DNA of 64,000 nucleotides from Azospirillum rugosum (GCF_017876155.1 NZ_JAGINP010000009.1:62001-126000); one strand, 5' to 3'. Shown: positions 16,449-25,001, counted from the stretch's first letter. The notes: a model not told the origin generated them from the sequence alone. Program-made: numbers and translations.

Positions 16449-17024
16449 CTAAAAGACTCCCGCGAGGTCAAGAACGCCGACGAGTGCTACCGCGCCGCCA
16501 CACACGGCCGGCGCCCGCGCCGACACCGCCTGCCCCAGCACCGCGGCGAGGCCGAGCCCGGCGCAGGTCACCAGCAGGATGCCCGCCGACAGGCCGGCCC
16601 AGAACAGCGCGCCGCCCATGTGCATGTAGCCGTGGAAGGCCGCGGCCACCGCCGCCGTCAGCACCGCCAGCGCCAGCGGCGCCTTGAGGTTGAGGGCGAC
16701 CAGACCGCCCGTCAGGATCAGCGACACGGCCAGCCCCTGCGCCGCGTAGGGCAGCCGGATGCCGAGCTGGGCCGCGAGCCCGGCGGCCAGCACCGCCGTC
16801 AGCGCGGCGACCGGCAGCTGCCAGACGGCCGGGCCGCCGTTCTGCCCGGCCCACAGCCCGATGGCGAGGAAGCCCAGCAGGTGCTGGATCACCCACACCG
16901 GCTCCGTCAGGCCGGTGCCGAAGGGCCCGGTGATGGTCATCCGCGCGAAGGCGGGCGCCGCCGTCAAACCGATCAACACCCCCGTCAGCAACGTTGCGAG
17001 CAGAACAGACCGGATCGCCCCCAT
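16449..17024 (-). CDS. HupE/UreJ-like membrane protein
   Basis: This is a 191-residue inner-membrane protein with an apparent signal sequence and about six further hydrophobic segments. It resembles HupE/UreJ proteins, secondary metal (nickel/cobalt) transporters, in the segment IQHLLGFLAIGLWAGQNGG and in AAFHGYMHMGG. The latter matches the FHGxAHG region of the family with some histidines replaced. No urease or hydrogenase genes are near. Because the metal-binding histidines are only partly kept, nickel transport cannot be assumed. Confidence 0.7.
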   Translation of the reverse strand: MGAIRSVLLATLLTGVLIGLTAAPAFARMTITGPFGTGLTEPVWVIQHLLGFLAIGLWAGQNGGPAVWQLPVAALTAVLAAGLAAQLGIRLPYAAQGLAVSLILTGGLVALNLKAPLALAVLTAAVAAAFHGYMHMGGALFWAGLSAGILLVTCAGLGLAAVLGQAVSARAPAVCGGAVALVGVLDLAGVF

Positions 17025-17115
17025 GCCCCTTACCCCTTTCGCGCGCCATGCGGCTGCCGGTATGGCGGGCGAAGACGGGCGGGGTCAAGTGACCACCGTC
17101 GGGAGCGGAGAGGGA

Positions 17116-17697
17116 TCAATAGCCGCGGGGGCCGGTTCCGTACTGGCGCAGGTCCTGCTCCTTGCGGAACAGCTCGCGCTGCTGCAGGGGGTCGAGGCGG
17201 CCCATGGCGTCGTCGGTGCGCAGGCGGTCGACCTCGGGGCTCAGCAGGTCGCGCTTGAAGCGGTCGGTCTGCGCCTCGGTCGAGCCCACCGGCGGCAGGC
17301 CCTGCGGAACCTGCTGGGCGATGGGCGGCGGCGGCGGGGAGGAGCTGCCGCGGCGGCGCACCGGCGGTTGCTGCTGTTGCTGGTCCTGCGACATCCGCTG
17401 CCGGGTCTGGTCGTCCTGGTTTTGGGAGCGCTGGGCCTGGGACCGCTGGGACGGAGCCTTCCGGCTCGATTCGAGGGGCTGGGCGTTGGCCTCGTCCTGG
17501 AGCTGGCGGAACGTCTTTAGTCCCGCCGTTTGGCCTGCCGTCTGGTCCGCCACCCGGACTCCGGCCGGAGCCTGGGCCTGGGTGGGCGACGTTCCGGCCT
17601 GGCCCGGCATCTCGTCTTGAATGTCGGCCGTGCAGGCGGTGGTCGTGCAGGCGGCGAACAGAAGCGCGGCGGCCACGCTGATCGGATGCGGTTTCAT
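17116..17697 (-). CDS. hypothetical lipoprotein, Gln/Pro-rich
   Basis: This 193-residue protein begins MKPHPISVAAALLFAAC, a lipoprotein signal with its cysteine at residue 17. The mature part is low complexity: Gln-rich around residues 70-120, a run of five prolines near 122-127, then a charged helical tail (LLSPEVDRLRTDDAMGRLD). No domain is recognised. The ATG at 17697 is chosen because it opens the lipoprotein signal. It may be a periplasmic, outer-membrane-anchored protein. Confidence 0.6.
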   Translation of the reverse strand: MKPHPISVAAALLFAACTTTACTADIQDEMPGQAGTSPTQAQAPAGVRVADQTAGQTAGLKTFRQLQDEANAQPLESSRKAPSQRSQAQRSQNQDDQTRQRMSQDQQQQQPPVRRRGSSSPPPPPIAQQVPQGLPPVGSTEAQTDRFKRDLLSPEVDRLRTDDAMGRLDPLQQRELFRKEQDLRQYGTGPRGY

Positions 17698-17825
17698 CCC
17701 CTGAATGTCGTGGCTGCGGCGGGATCGGACAAGGACTCCCGATCGGGTCATAAAGTGGACTCATAAAGTGGACCGGGGGAACCACCACAGTAGGACTCCC
17801 ATCCTCTTCGCTTTGCCGCTATCAT

Positions 17826-17840
17826 GTTCCCGTTTTGTTC
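17826..17840. promoter_or_regulatory. LexA (SOS) box upstream of imuB-dnaE2
   Basis: GTTCCCGTTTTGTTC fits the alphaproteobacterial LexA operator GTTC-N7-GTTC exactly. It lies 49 bases upstream of the imuB ATG, where LexA would block transcription until DNA damage. Confidence 0.85.
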
Positions 17841-17888
17841 GAACGTGAATGATCGGCGGGCCCAAGCGGGCGGGAAAGGAGGATGGGC

Positions 17889-19541
17889 ATGGGGCAGTCG
17901 GGGGGACAGCCAGGGGCGCGACGGATTGTTTCCCTATGGTTGCCGCGGCTGCCCACCGACGCCCGCGCGCGGCGCGTCCCCGGGCTGCACGACCGACCGT
18001 CGGCCGCCATCCTGGCGGAGCGCGGGCGGCTGGCCGTGGTGGCGGTCAACCGCGCGGCGGAGGAGGCCGGGGTCCTGCCCGGCATGACGCTCGCCGACGC
18101 CCGCGCCATTTTGGGCGGCGGAGGGGGCGGCGGAGAGCCCGGCCTGACCACCTTCGACGCCGAGCCCGAGTCGGACGCCCGGCTTCTGGAGCGGATCGCC
18201 GCCTGGTGCACGCGCTACACGCCCTGGACCGCGCCGGACGGGCCGGACGGCGTGGTCCTGGACATCACCGGCTGCGCCCACCTGTTCGGCGGCGAGGAGG
18301 CGCTGGTGGCGGATCTCCGCGCCCGCCTGGCCCGCGCCGGCTTCGAGTCGCGCGCCGCGCTGGCCGACACGCCGGCGGCGGCCTGGGGGCTGGCGCGGTT
18401 TGCCCCCACCCTAACCCTCCCCCGCTTCGCAGGGGAGGGAACTCCGCCGTCTTTCCGCGAAGCCGCAAACAGGCCCTCCCCTGCGCAGCGGGGGAGGGAG
18501 GGACCCGCGAAGCGGGAGGGTGGGGGCTTGCGTGCCCTCATCGACCCCCTCCCCATCGCCGCCTTGCGGCTCCCCCCCGCCACCATCGACGGGCTGGCCG
18601 CCGTGGGACTGCGGCGGATCGGCGACCTGCACGCCCTGCCCCGCGCCACGCTCGCCGCGCGGTTCGGGCGGGCGGTGCTGCTGCGGCTCGACCAGGCGCT
18701 GGGGCGGCTGGACGAGCCGGTGTCGCCGCGCCTGCCCGTGCCGCCGCACGGGGTCCGCCTCGCCTTCCCTGAGCCCATCGCCACCGCCGAGCCCATCGCC
18801 CGCGCCGTCCGCCACCTGCTCGACACGCTCTGCGCCGGGCTGGAGAAAACCGGCGAGGGTGCCCGGCGGCTGGTGCTGGAAGCACACCGCGTGGACCGCC
18901 GGCTGGAGGATCCGCCGCAGACGCTCGCCATCGGGACCAGCCGCCCGGTGCGCGACGCCGCCGCCCTGATGCGCCTGTTCGCGCAGAAGCTCGACCGGAT
19001 CGAGCCCGGCCCCGGCATCGAGGTTCTGGTGCTGGCCGCCACCGAGGCCGGACCGCTGGGCGCCGTGCAGAGGGCCCTGGATGGCGGTGCGGCCGACGAA
19101 TCGGAACTGGGGGAACTGGTCGACCGGCTCGGCAACCGTCTGGGGGAGCGCGCGGTGCTGCGCCTCGTCCCGCGGGAAAGCTGGCTGCCGGAGCGCAGCG
19201 TCGCCGCCGCGCCGGCTTTGTCCGGGATTGCCGCCACGTCCTTATGGCCGGCCGACCGGCCGCGCCCGGTGCGGCTGCTCGCCCCGCCGGAGCCGATCGA
19301 GGCCGTCGCCCGCGTCCCCGACGACCCGCCGATCATGTTCCGCTGGCGCGGCACGCTCCACCGCGTGCGCTTCGCCGACGGTCCGGAGCGCATCGAGGCG
19401 GAGTGGTGGCGGCGGGAGGGAGAGGTCCGCGACTATTACCGCGTCGAGGACGCCGACGGCCGCCGCTTCTGGGTCTTCCGCCAGGGGCTGTACCGGCCCG
19501 GCGTGAAGGCGCAGTGGTTCCTGCACGGGTTCTTCGGATGA
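17889..19541 (+). CDS. imuB: ImuB, Y-family polymerase-like mutasome protein
   Basis: This 550-residue member of the DinB/Y-family polymerase superfamily serves as the hub of the ImuA-ImuB-DnaE2 mutasome, linking DnaE2 to the beta clamp. Family knowledge is that ImuB lacks polymerase activity. Visible blocks are IVSLWLPRLPTDARARR, GMTLADARAIL, DITGCAHLFGGEEAL, the helix-hairpin region IGDLHALPRATLAARFG and a C-terminal part ending GLYRPGVKAQWFLHGFFG. The ATG at 17889 has AAGGAGG six bases before it. Residues about 172-213 are an in-frame palindromic DNA repeat absent from normal homologues. SOS control is indicated by the LexA box at 17826. Confidence 0.92.
   Translation: MGQSGGQPGARRIVSLWLPRLPTDARARRVPGLHDRPSAAILAERGRLAVVAVNRAAEEAGVLPGMTLADARAILGGGGGGGEPGLTTFDAEPESDARLLERIAAWCTRYTPWTAPDGPDGVVLDITGCAHLFGGEEALVADLRARLARAGFESRAALADTPAAAWGLARFAPTLTLPRFAGEGTPPSFREAANRPSPAQRGREGPAKREGGGLRALIDPLPIAALRLPPATIDGLAAVGLRRIGDLHALPRATLAARFGRAVLLRLDQALGRLDEPVSPRLPVPPHGVRLAFPEPIATAEPIARAVRHLLDTLCAGLEKTGEGARRLVLEAHRVDRRLEDPPQTLAIGTSRPVRDAAALMRLFAQKLDRIEPGPGIEVLVLAATEAGPLGAVQRALDGGAADESELGELVDRLGNRLGERAVLRLVPRESWLPERSVAAAPALSGIAATSLWPADRPRPVRLLAPPEPIEAVARVPDDPPIMFRWRGTLHRVRFADGPERIEAEWWRREGEVRDYYRVEDADGRRFWVFRQGLYRPGVKAQWFLHGFFG
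18402..18527. repeat. palindromic repeat inserted in frame in imuB
   Basis: This 126-base element (42 codons) is bounded by GCCCCCACCCT and AGGGTGGGGGC. Its internal sequence CCCTCCCCCGCTTCGCAGGGG and GAACTCCGCC matches intergenic copies at 19559, 38006 and 51715. It is read through as Thr-Leu-Pro-Arg-Phe-Ala-Gly-rich protein. Confidence 0.88.
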
Positions 19542-19558
19542 GGGGGGAGTGGTCGCAC

Positions 19559-19667
19559 TGGGCCCCCACCCTAACCCTCCCCCATCTTCGACGGGGGAGG
19601 GAACTCCGCTGCCCTTTCCTTAAGCCCCTCCCCCCGCGAAGTGGGGGGAGGTTGGGAGGGGGGCCCA
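19559..19667. repeat. TGGGCCCCCACCC palindromic repeat between imuB and dnaE2
   Basis: A 109-base element bounded by TGGGCCCCCACCC and its approximate inverse GGGAGGGGGGCCCA, with GAACTCCGCTGCCC in the centre. It fills most of the 142-base gap between imuB and dnaE2. Confidence 0.85.
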
Positions 19668-19683
19668 GCGCCCGCACTCCCCC

Positions 19684-22600
19684 ATGACCCCCTACGCCGA
19701 ACTCCAGGTCTCCACCAGCTTCACCTTCCTGGAGGGGGCCTCCCACCCGGACGAGTTGGCGCTGACCGCGGCATCGCTCGGGCACGCGGCCATCGCGGTG
19801 ACCGACCGCAACTCACTGGCCGGGGTGGTGCAGGCGCACAAGGCGGCCAAGCTGCACGGGCTGCGGCTGGTGGTCGGCTGCCGGCTGGACCTGACCGACG
19901 CGGCGAGCCTGCTGGCCTACCCCACCGACCGCGCGGCGTACGCGCGGCTGTCGCGGCTGCTGACGCTGGGCAAGCGGCGGGCGCCGAAGGGGGCCTGCTT
20001 CATCGCCCGCCGGGACGTGCTGGAGCACGCCGAGGGGATGCTGTTCCTGCTGGTTCCGCCGGACCGGCGCGACGAGGCCTTCCTGCACGAGCTGCGCGGC
20101 TGGCGCAACGAGCTGGGCCGCGCCCTCCATCTCGCGGCCAGCCACCGCTACCGCGGCGACGACCGCCGGCGGCTCGCCTGGCTCGCCGACTTGGCGGAGG
20201 CGGAGCGGGTGCCGATGGTGGCGACCAACGACGTGCTCTACCACTCAGCCGCCCGCCGGCCGCTGGCCGACGTGATGACCTGCATCCGCACCGGCACGAC
20301 CATCGACGAGGCCGGCTGGCGGCTGTCGGCCAACGCGGAGCGGCACCTGAAGGCCGGGGTGGAGATGGCCCGCCTGTTCCGCCACCACCCGCAGGCCGTC
20401 GCCCGCACGGTGGAGATCGCCGAGGCCTGCCGCTTCTCGCTGGAGGAGCTGCGCTACGAATACCCGGACGAGGTCGCGGAGGACGGCCGCAGCCCGCAGG
20501 AGACGCTGACCGACCTGACGTGGCGCGGCGCCGCGGTGAAGTATCCAGACGGCATGCCGGAGAAGGTCGAGAAGGCCGTGCGGCATGAACTCGACCTGAT
20601 CGGGCGGCTGGGCTACGCGCCCTATTTCCTGACGGTGCACGACATCGTGCGCTTCGCCAAGGGGCAAGGCATCCTGTGCCAGGGGCGCGGGTCGGCGGCG
20701 AACTCCGCCGTCTGCTACTGCCTGGACATCACGGCGGTCGACCCGGCGAAGTTCGATCTGCTGTTCGAGCGCTTCATCTCCGCCGCCCGCAACGAGCCGC
20801 CGGACATCGACGTCGACTTCGAGCATGAGCGGCGCGAGGAGGTCATCCAGTACATCTACAAGAAGTACGGCCGCGACCGCGCCGGGCTGACCGCCACCGT
20901 CATCCGCTACCGCGCGCGCGGCGCCATCCGCGAGGTCGGCAAGGCCATGGGGCTGTCGGCCGATCTGGTGGCGCGGCTGTCCGGCTCCATCTGGGGCTGG
21001 AGCCGCGACGGGGTGGACGAGGAGCGCGCCCGGCAGTACGGGTTCGACCCCGACGACCCGCGGCTGCGCCAGACGCTGGAGCTGGCGGGGGAGCTGATCG
21101 GCTTCCCGCGCCACCTGTCGCAGCATGTCGGCGGCTTCGTCATCACCCGCGGCCCCTTGAGCGACCTGTGCCCCGTCGCCAACGCCGCCATGGACGGCCG
21201 CACGACCATCGAGTGGGACAAGGACGACATCGACGCGCTGGGCATCCTGAAGGTGGACGTGCTGGCGCTGGGCATGCTGACCTGCCTGCGCAAGGGCTTC
21301 GAGCTGATGGAGCGGCACTTTGGGCGCGCCCCGACCCTGTGGGAGGTGCCGCAGGACGACCCGGAGGTCTACGACATGCTGTGCCGGGCGGACTCCATCG
21401 GCGTGTTCCAGGTGGAAAGCCGGGCGCAGATGTCGATGCTGCCCCGCCTGCGGCCCAAGGTCTTCTACGATCTGGTCATCGAGGTCGCCATCGTGCGGCC
21501 CGGCCCGATCCAGGGCGACATGGTGCACCCGTACCTGCGCCGCCGCACCGGGCAGGAGCCGGTGAGTTTCCCGTCGCCCGAGCTGGAGGCGGTGCTGAAG
21601 AAGACGCTGGGCGTGCCGCTGTTCCAGGAACAGGCGATGAAGATCGCCATCGTCGCCGCCGGCTTCAGCCCGGAGGACGCCGACCGCCTGCGCCGCGCCA
21701 TGGCGACCTTCCGCAAGACCGGGCTGGTCCACACCTTCCGCGACCAGTTCATCGAGGGCATGGTCGCCCGCAACTACGACCGCGCCTTCGCCGAGCGCTG
21801 CTTCCAGCAGATCGAGGGCTTCGGCGAGTACGGCTTCCCGGAGAGCCACGCGGCGAGCTTCGCCCTGCTGGCCTACGTCTCGGCCTGGATGAAGCGCTGG
21901 CACCCGGACATCTTCGCCGCCGCCCTGCTGAACAGCCAGCCCATGGGCTTCTACGCCCCCGCCCAGATCGTCCGCGACGCGCGCGAGCACGGCGTGACCG
22001 TGCTGCCCCCGGACGTGAACGCGTCCGAGTGGGACTGCACGCTGGAAGTCATCCCCTCTCCCGCCTCCGGCGGGAGAGGGAGGGACCCACGCCCACAGGC
22101 GTGGGAGGGTGAGGGCAAGGTTTCTCGGGATGACCTTGCCCTCACCCCCCCTCTCCCGCCGGGGACGGGAGAGGGGATGGTGCGCGGCCACGCCCTGCGC
22201 CTCGGCCTTCGCCTCGTCAAGGGACTGACCGAGGACGACGCCCACGCGCTCGTGCTCCACCGCGGGGCCGGCTACCGCGACCCGTACGACCTGTGGCGGC
22301 GGGCGCGGCTGCCGGTGGCGGCGCTGGAACGGCTGGCCCGGGCCGACGCCTTCCGCTCCACCGGGCTCGACCGGCGGGCGGCGCTGTGGGCGGTGAAGGC
22401 TTTGGGAGACCAGCCGCTGCCGCTGTTCGCCGGCCTCGACGATCCCGGCGTGGCGGAGCCGGAGGTCGCCCTGCCCTCCATGGCCATGGGCGAGCATGTG
22501 GTGATGGACTACGGCAGCCTGTGCCTGTCGTTGAAGGCCCACCCCATGGCGCTGCTGCGCGACGGATTTTCGGGAGTGGCACCCGCCGAGCGGCTGCGCA

Positions 22601-22971
22601 CGGCGCGCGCCGGGACGCGGCTGACCGTGGTCGGGCTGGCGCTGGTGCGGCAGCGTCCGGGCAGCGCCAGCGGCGTGGTCTTCATCACGCTGGAGGACGA
22701 GACCGGCATCGCCAACCTCGTCATCATGCCCGACGTGTTCGAAAAATTCCGCAAGGCGATCCTCAGCGCCCGCCTGATCGCCGCCACCGGCCGCGTGGAG
22801 AAGGACAGCCCGCCCAACGAGGAAGGCGGCGTGGTCATCCACCTGCGCGTGGAGCGGATCCTCGACCTGACCCACCGCCTGAACGAGCTGCTGGAGCCGG
22901 AACCGGCGCGGACGGCCCCGTCGGCGGCCCGATCCGCAGGCGTCTTCCCGGAGGGGCGGAATTTCCGGTGA
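19684..22971 (+). CDS. dnaE2: error-prone DNA polymerase DnaE2
   Basis: This 1095-residue C-family polymerase carries out SOS-induced translesion synthesis with ImuA and ImuB. It has an N-terminal PHP domain (YAELQVSTSFTFLEGASHPD), the polymerase palm with acidic motif PDIDVDFEHERRE, QGRGSAANSAVCYCLDITAVD, a helix-hairpin-helix region and a C-terminal OB fold (VVGLALVRQRPGSASGVVFI). The usual DnaE2 length is about 1030-1090. About 43 residues (roughly 790-832) are a translated palindromic repeat between LEV and ALRLGLRLVKGL. It shares the imuB promoter and LexA box. The ATG at 19684 directly follows an intergenic repeat. Confidence 0.95.
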   Translation: MTPYAELQVSTSFTFLEGASHPDELALTAASLGHAAIAVTDRNSLAGVVQAHKAAKLHGLRLVVGCRLDLTDAASLLAYPTDRAAYARLSRLLTLGKRRAPKGACFIARRDVLEHAEGMLFLLVPPDRRDEAFLHELRGWRNELGRALHLAASHRYRGDDRRRLAWLADLAEAERVPMVATNDVLYHSAARRPLADVMTCIRTGTTIDEAGWRLSANAERHLKAGVEMARLFRHHPQAVARTVEIAEACRFSLEELRYEYPDEVAEDGRSPQETLTDLTWRGAAVKYPDGMPEKVEKAVRHELDLIGRLGYAPYFLTVHDIVRFAKGQGILCQGRGSAANSAVCYCLDITAVDPAKFDLLFERFISAARNEPPDIDVDFEHERREEVIQYIYKKYGRDRAGLTATVIRYRARGAIREVGKAMGLSADLVARLSGSIWGWSRDGVDEERARQYGFDPDDPRLRQTLELAGELIGFPRHLSQHVGGFVITRGPLSDLCPVANAAMDGRTTIEWDKDDIDALGILKVDVLALGMLTCLRKGFELMERHFGRAPTLWEVPQDDPEVYDMLCRADSIGVFQVESRAQMSMLPRLRPKVFYDLVIEVAIVRPGPIQGDMVHPYLRRRTGQEPVSFPSPELEAVLKKTLGVPLFQEQAMKIAIVAAGFSPEDADRLRRAMATFRKTGLVHTFRDQFIEGMVARNYDRAFAERCFQQIEGFGEYGFPESHAASFALLAYVSAWMKRWHPDIFAAALLNSQPMGFYAPAQIVRDAREHGVTVLPPDVNASEWDCTLEVIPSPASGGRGRDPRPQAWEGEGKVSRDDLALTPPLPPGTGEGMVRGHALRLGLRLVKGLTEDDAHALVLHRGAGYRDPYDLWRRARLPVAALERLARADAFRSTGLDRRAALWAVKALGDQPLPLFAGLDDPGVAEPEVALPSMAMGEHVVMDYGSLCLSLKAHPMALLRDGFSGVAPAERLRTARAGTRLTVVGLALVRQRPGSASGVVFITLEDETGIANLVIMPDVFEKFRKAILSARLIAATGRVEKDSPPNEEGGVVIHLRVERILDLTHRLNELLEPEPARTAPSAARSAGVFPEGRNFR
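22051..22178. repeat. palindromic repeat inserted in frame in dnaE2
   Basis: This element is bounded by ATCCCCTCTCCC and its exact inverse GGGAGAGGGGAT. Two hairpins (CTCCCGCCTCCGGCGGGAG and CCCACGCCCACAGGCGTGGG) and a CAAGGTTTCTCGGGATGACCTTG arm pair lie inside. It resembles the intergenic copies at 7628 and 13566 and keeps the dnaE2 frame open. Confidence 0.85.
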
Positions 22972-23006
22972 TACTCTCCCGCCTCCTCAGACACGCCTCT
23001 CTGAGC

Positions 23007-23091
23007 CGTCATTCCCGCGAAAGCGGGAATCCAGCCTGGTCAAGCACTGATGTGAGAAGCGTCATGGATCCCCGCCTTCGCGGGGATGACG
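23007..23091. repeat. CGTCATTCCCGCG inverted repeat
   Basis: CGTCATTCCCGCGAAAGCGGG ... CCCCGCCTTCGCGGGGATGACG, an 85-base inverted repeat of a type common in GC-rich proteobacterial intergenic DNA. It lies between the convergent ends of dnaE2 and the phosphatase gene and could stop transcription from both sides. Confidence 0.85.
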
Positions 23092-23127
23092 ATGGATAAG
23101 ATGTCGCCTAAAAAACTGACGGGCGCC

Positions 23128-23706
23128 TCAGTCGATCAGGTCCGCGACCTCGCGGACGCGGCCGTTGTCGATCATGAACTGGACAAGGTCGGGCCGCTCC
23201 TGGCCGTAGGCGCGGTGGCGGGCGCGGACGGCGGAGATCAGGTCTCCCTTGCGGCCCAGAAGATCGTCGGCGAACTCGATCATGCGCAGGTTGGGCCAAG
23301 CCTTGTGACGGATGCCCACGACAGCGGCCATGGCGTCGGCGGCCGGGCGGTCGGGGCGGGCCTGGGCGAGGATCATGGTCAGCGCGGCGGTGGAGCGCGA
23401 GATGCCGGCGTGGCAATGCACCAGCAGGCCGCCCACGCCCGCGGGCTCGGCCAGCAGGTCGCGGCCGAAGGCCAGGATGCGTTCCACATCCGCGCGCTGC
23501 GGCAGGACCTGGCCCATGTAAGGGTCGATGATGTCGTGGAAGCGCAGTTCCAGCCGTTCGTGCTCACCGTAGGAGCCGAAGGCGGTCGGCTCCGGATGGC
23601 CGGGGTCGAGGATCGACAGCACATGCGTCACCCCGGCCTCGCAGTGGCCGATCAGCTCGTCGATGCCGCAGACGGTGACGTTGAAGGGAACGAAGTCGCG
23701 GGCCAT
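23128..23706 (-). CDS. protein tyrosine / dual-specificity phosphatase family protein
   Basis: This 192-residue cytoplasmic protein has the Cys-dependent phosphatase signature HCHAGISRST (CX5R loop, about residues 98-107). An upstream acidic segment (HDIIDPYM) may supply the general acid. The family removes phosphate from proteins or small molecules; the substrate is unknown. The ATG at 23706 gives a normal domain start; an upstream open extension has no coding character. It is convergent with dnaE2. Confidence 0.82.
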   Translation of the reverse strand: MARDFVPFNVTVCGIDELIGHCEAGVTHVLSILDPGHPEPTAFGSYGEHERLELRFHDIIDPYMGQVLPQRADVERILAFGRDLLAEPAGVGGLLVHCHAGISRSTAALTMILAQARPDRPAADAMAAVVGIRHKAWPNLRMIEFADDLLGRKGDLISAVRARHRAYGQERPDLVQFMIDNGRVREVADLID

Positions 23707-23822
23707 GATCCTCTTCTCTTCCGTGCGCCCCGAAGTGCGGGCGCGAGAAGCGCATGTGGCACCCGGCCCTTCCACCGTCAAGCGGCATCGACCCCCGGAT
23801 CACGCTCCGATCCGGATCATCC

Positions 23823-23900
23823 TCAGATCACGTTGAACAGGTAGAGCAGGATGATGATCGGGATCGGAATTCCGACGAGCCACAGAAGAACCCCCCTCAT
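23823..23900 (-). CDS. small membrane protein, 25 residues
   Basis: A short frame encodes MRGVLLWLVGIPIPIIILLY plus LFNVI, almost wholly hydrophobic with one positive charge at the N-terminus. This is a typical single-helix inner-membrane peptide. GGGAG lies about seven bases before the ATG. Similar tiny proteins with the L-L-W-L-x-G-I-P-I-P pattern appear in other proteobacteria from memory, but this was not searched. Function unknown. Confidence 0.55.
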   Translation of the reverse strand: MRGVLLWLVGIPIPIIILLYLFNVI

Positions 23901-24015
23901 GCAACGCTCCCTCGGTTGAGGCCAAGCCGGCCGATGCCACCGTCAACAGAGCAAGAGGGCATTGGTTGCGCGAGACCTCCCCACCGGAGAGGGGGCTAGC
24001 CCGAAAGGGGGCGGA

Positions 24016-24759
24016 TCACTCCGCCCCGCCGGTGTCCGGCTTCGTTTCGGCCGGGGTTTCGGCCGCAGCCTCCACCGGAACCTCCATTGCCATCTCGCCC
24101 GCCGGTTGGGTCGCCTGCACCGGCCTTGGCCGCGGACGCGGGGCGCGCAGCTTCTTCAGAAGCAGGGAGAAGGGCTTCAGCGCGCGGTCGAGGATGGTCG
24201 GGTCGGCCTCCAGGCGGGACAACAGGAAGGCGCCGGCCTCCAGGCTGGAGACGCTCTCGCGGCGGGGTTCCTTGCGGGCCTGGCCGTAGAGCGAGCGGAA
24301 CTGCGGGTGCAGCACGATGCGGCGGCACTTCAGGAGCCAGGGATTGCGCCACCACAGGGTCTTGGCTTGGCTCCAGGTGCCGTCCAGCACGATGACGCCT
24401 TCCAGGTCGGCCAGGACCGCCTCGCTGTCCTTCTGCGGAGTGCCGGCCTTGTCGACCACGGCGACCTCCGCCTTCGGCGCGTTGTCGCCCTGCTTCACCG
24501 GGCCGAGGTAGAGCACGCCCCAGCGCTTGTAGTCGACCTCCCGCCCGAGGATGCGCTTCAGGTTCGACCAGCTGAGCCCGACCTTCACGGCCGAGTTCTT
24601 GAACTGCAGGTGCGCGATCTGCGCCGTCCCCAGGATTTCCCGCTTCTCCTGCGGGTGCTGGAGGATGAGCAGGAAGACGTCGTTGTCGATCGGCTCCACC
24701 GCCTCGCAAACGCACAGGTGCTCAGGTTTTAGGCAGGTGGGGCAGGATTCGGCGTGCAT
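24016..24759 (-). CDS. DTW-domain protein (tRNA-uridine aminocarboxypropyltransferase family)
   Basis: This 247-residue protein has the DTW motif as LDGTWSQAK and an N-terminal cysteine cluster (CPTCLKPEHLCVC) that probably binds zinc. The family (TapT/YfiP-like) transfers the aminocarboxypropyl group of S-adenosylmethionine to uridine in tRNA (acp3U). The C-terminal 45 residues are a low-complexity Ala/Glu/Pro tail (VEAAAETPAETKPD) not needed by the domain. The ATG at 24759 starts at the cysteine cluster. Which tRNA position is modified cannot be told. Confidence 0.82.
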   Translation of the reverse strand: MHAESCPTCLKPEHLCVCEAVEPIDNDVFLLILQHPQEKREILGTAQIAHLQFKNSAVKVGLSWSNLKRILGREVDYKRWGVLYLGPVKQGDNAPKAEVAVVDKAGTPQKDSEAVLADLEGVIVLDGTWSQAKTLWWRNPWLLKCRRIVLHPQFRSLYGQARKEPRRESVSSLEAGAFLLSRLEADPTILDRALKPFSLLLKKLRAPRPRPRPVQATQPAGEMAMEVPVEAAAETPAETKPDTGGAE

Positions 24760-24874
24760 GGCGGTCTCGAAAGGAGCGAAGGGAAACGATGTCCGGGAAA
24801 AGGCGACCCAGGAAACGGCGACTATGGCGTCCCGGGCCGCAAAAAGGAACCAGCCGCATGAAAGTTTCGACAAA

Positions 24875-24892
24875 GCGTGATCTGGGTCACGC
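24875..24892. promoter_or_regulatory. CRP/FNR-family-type palindrome
   Basis: GCGTGA-TCTGGG-TCACGC is a perfect dyad with CRP-like spacing. It lies between the divergent DTW-domain gene (start 24759) and the small gene at 25002 and may control either. Confidence 0.4.
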
Positions 24893-25001
24893 GGAGGCCC
24901 GTAGCTTGCATGATAGCGTCCAGGCACACAGGACGGGTTGGGCCGCGGCGGCCAAATGGACCGCTCCCCAGGCTCCCCCGACGCTCAGAAGGAGACCTGC
25001 C

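Noticed and set aside
16449..17024. Part of a TRAP transporter (small membrane subunit) next to the TAXI receptor
   Set aside because: The sequence resembles HupE/UreJ (FHG-x-x-H region, IQHLLGFLAIG) and not DctQ-type proteins, which have four helices and no signal sequence.
18402..18527. Frameshift or pseudogene in imuB and dnaE2
   Set aside because: Both frames stay open across the repeats and all conserved regions continue on the far side, so these are in-frame insertions.
20245..22875. 876-codon open frame antisense to dnaE2
   Set aside because: It mirrors dnaE2 codon structure in GC-rich DNA, has no domain or ribosome site, and dnaE2 is clearly the real gene.
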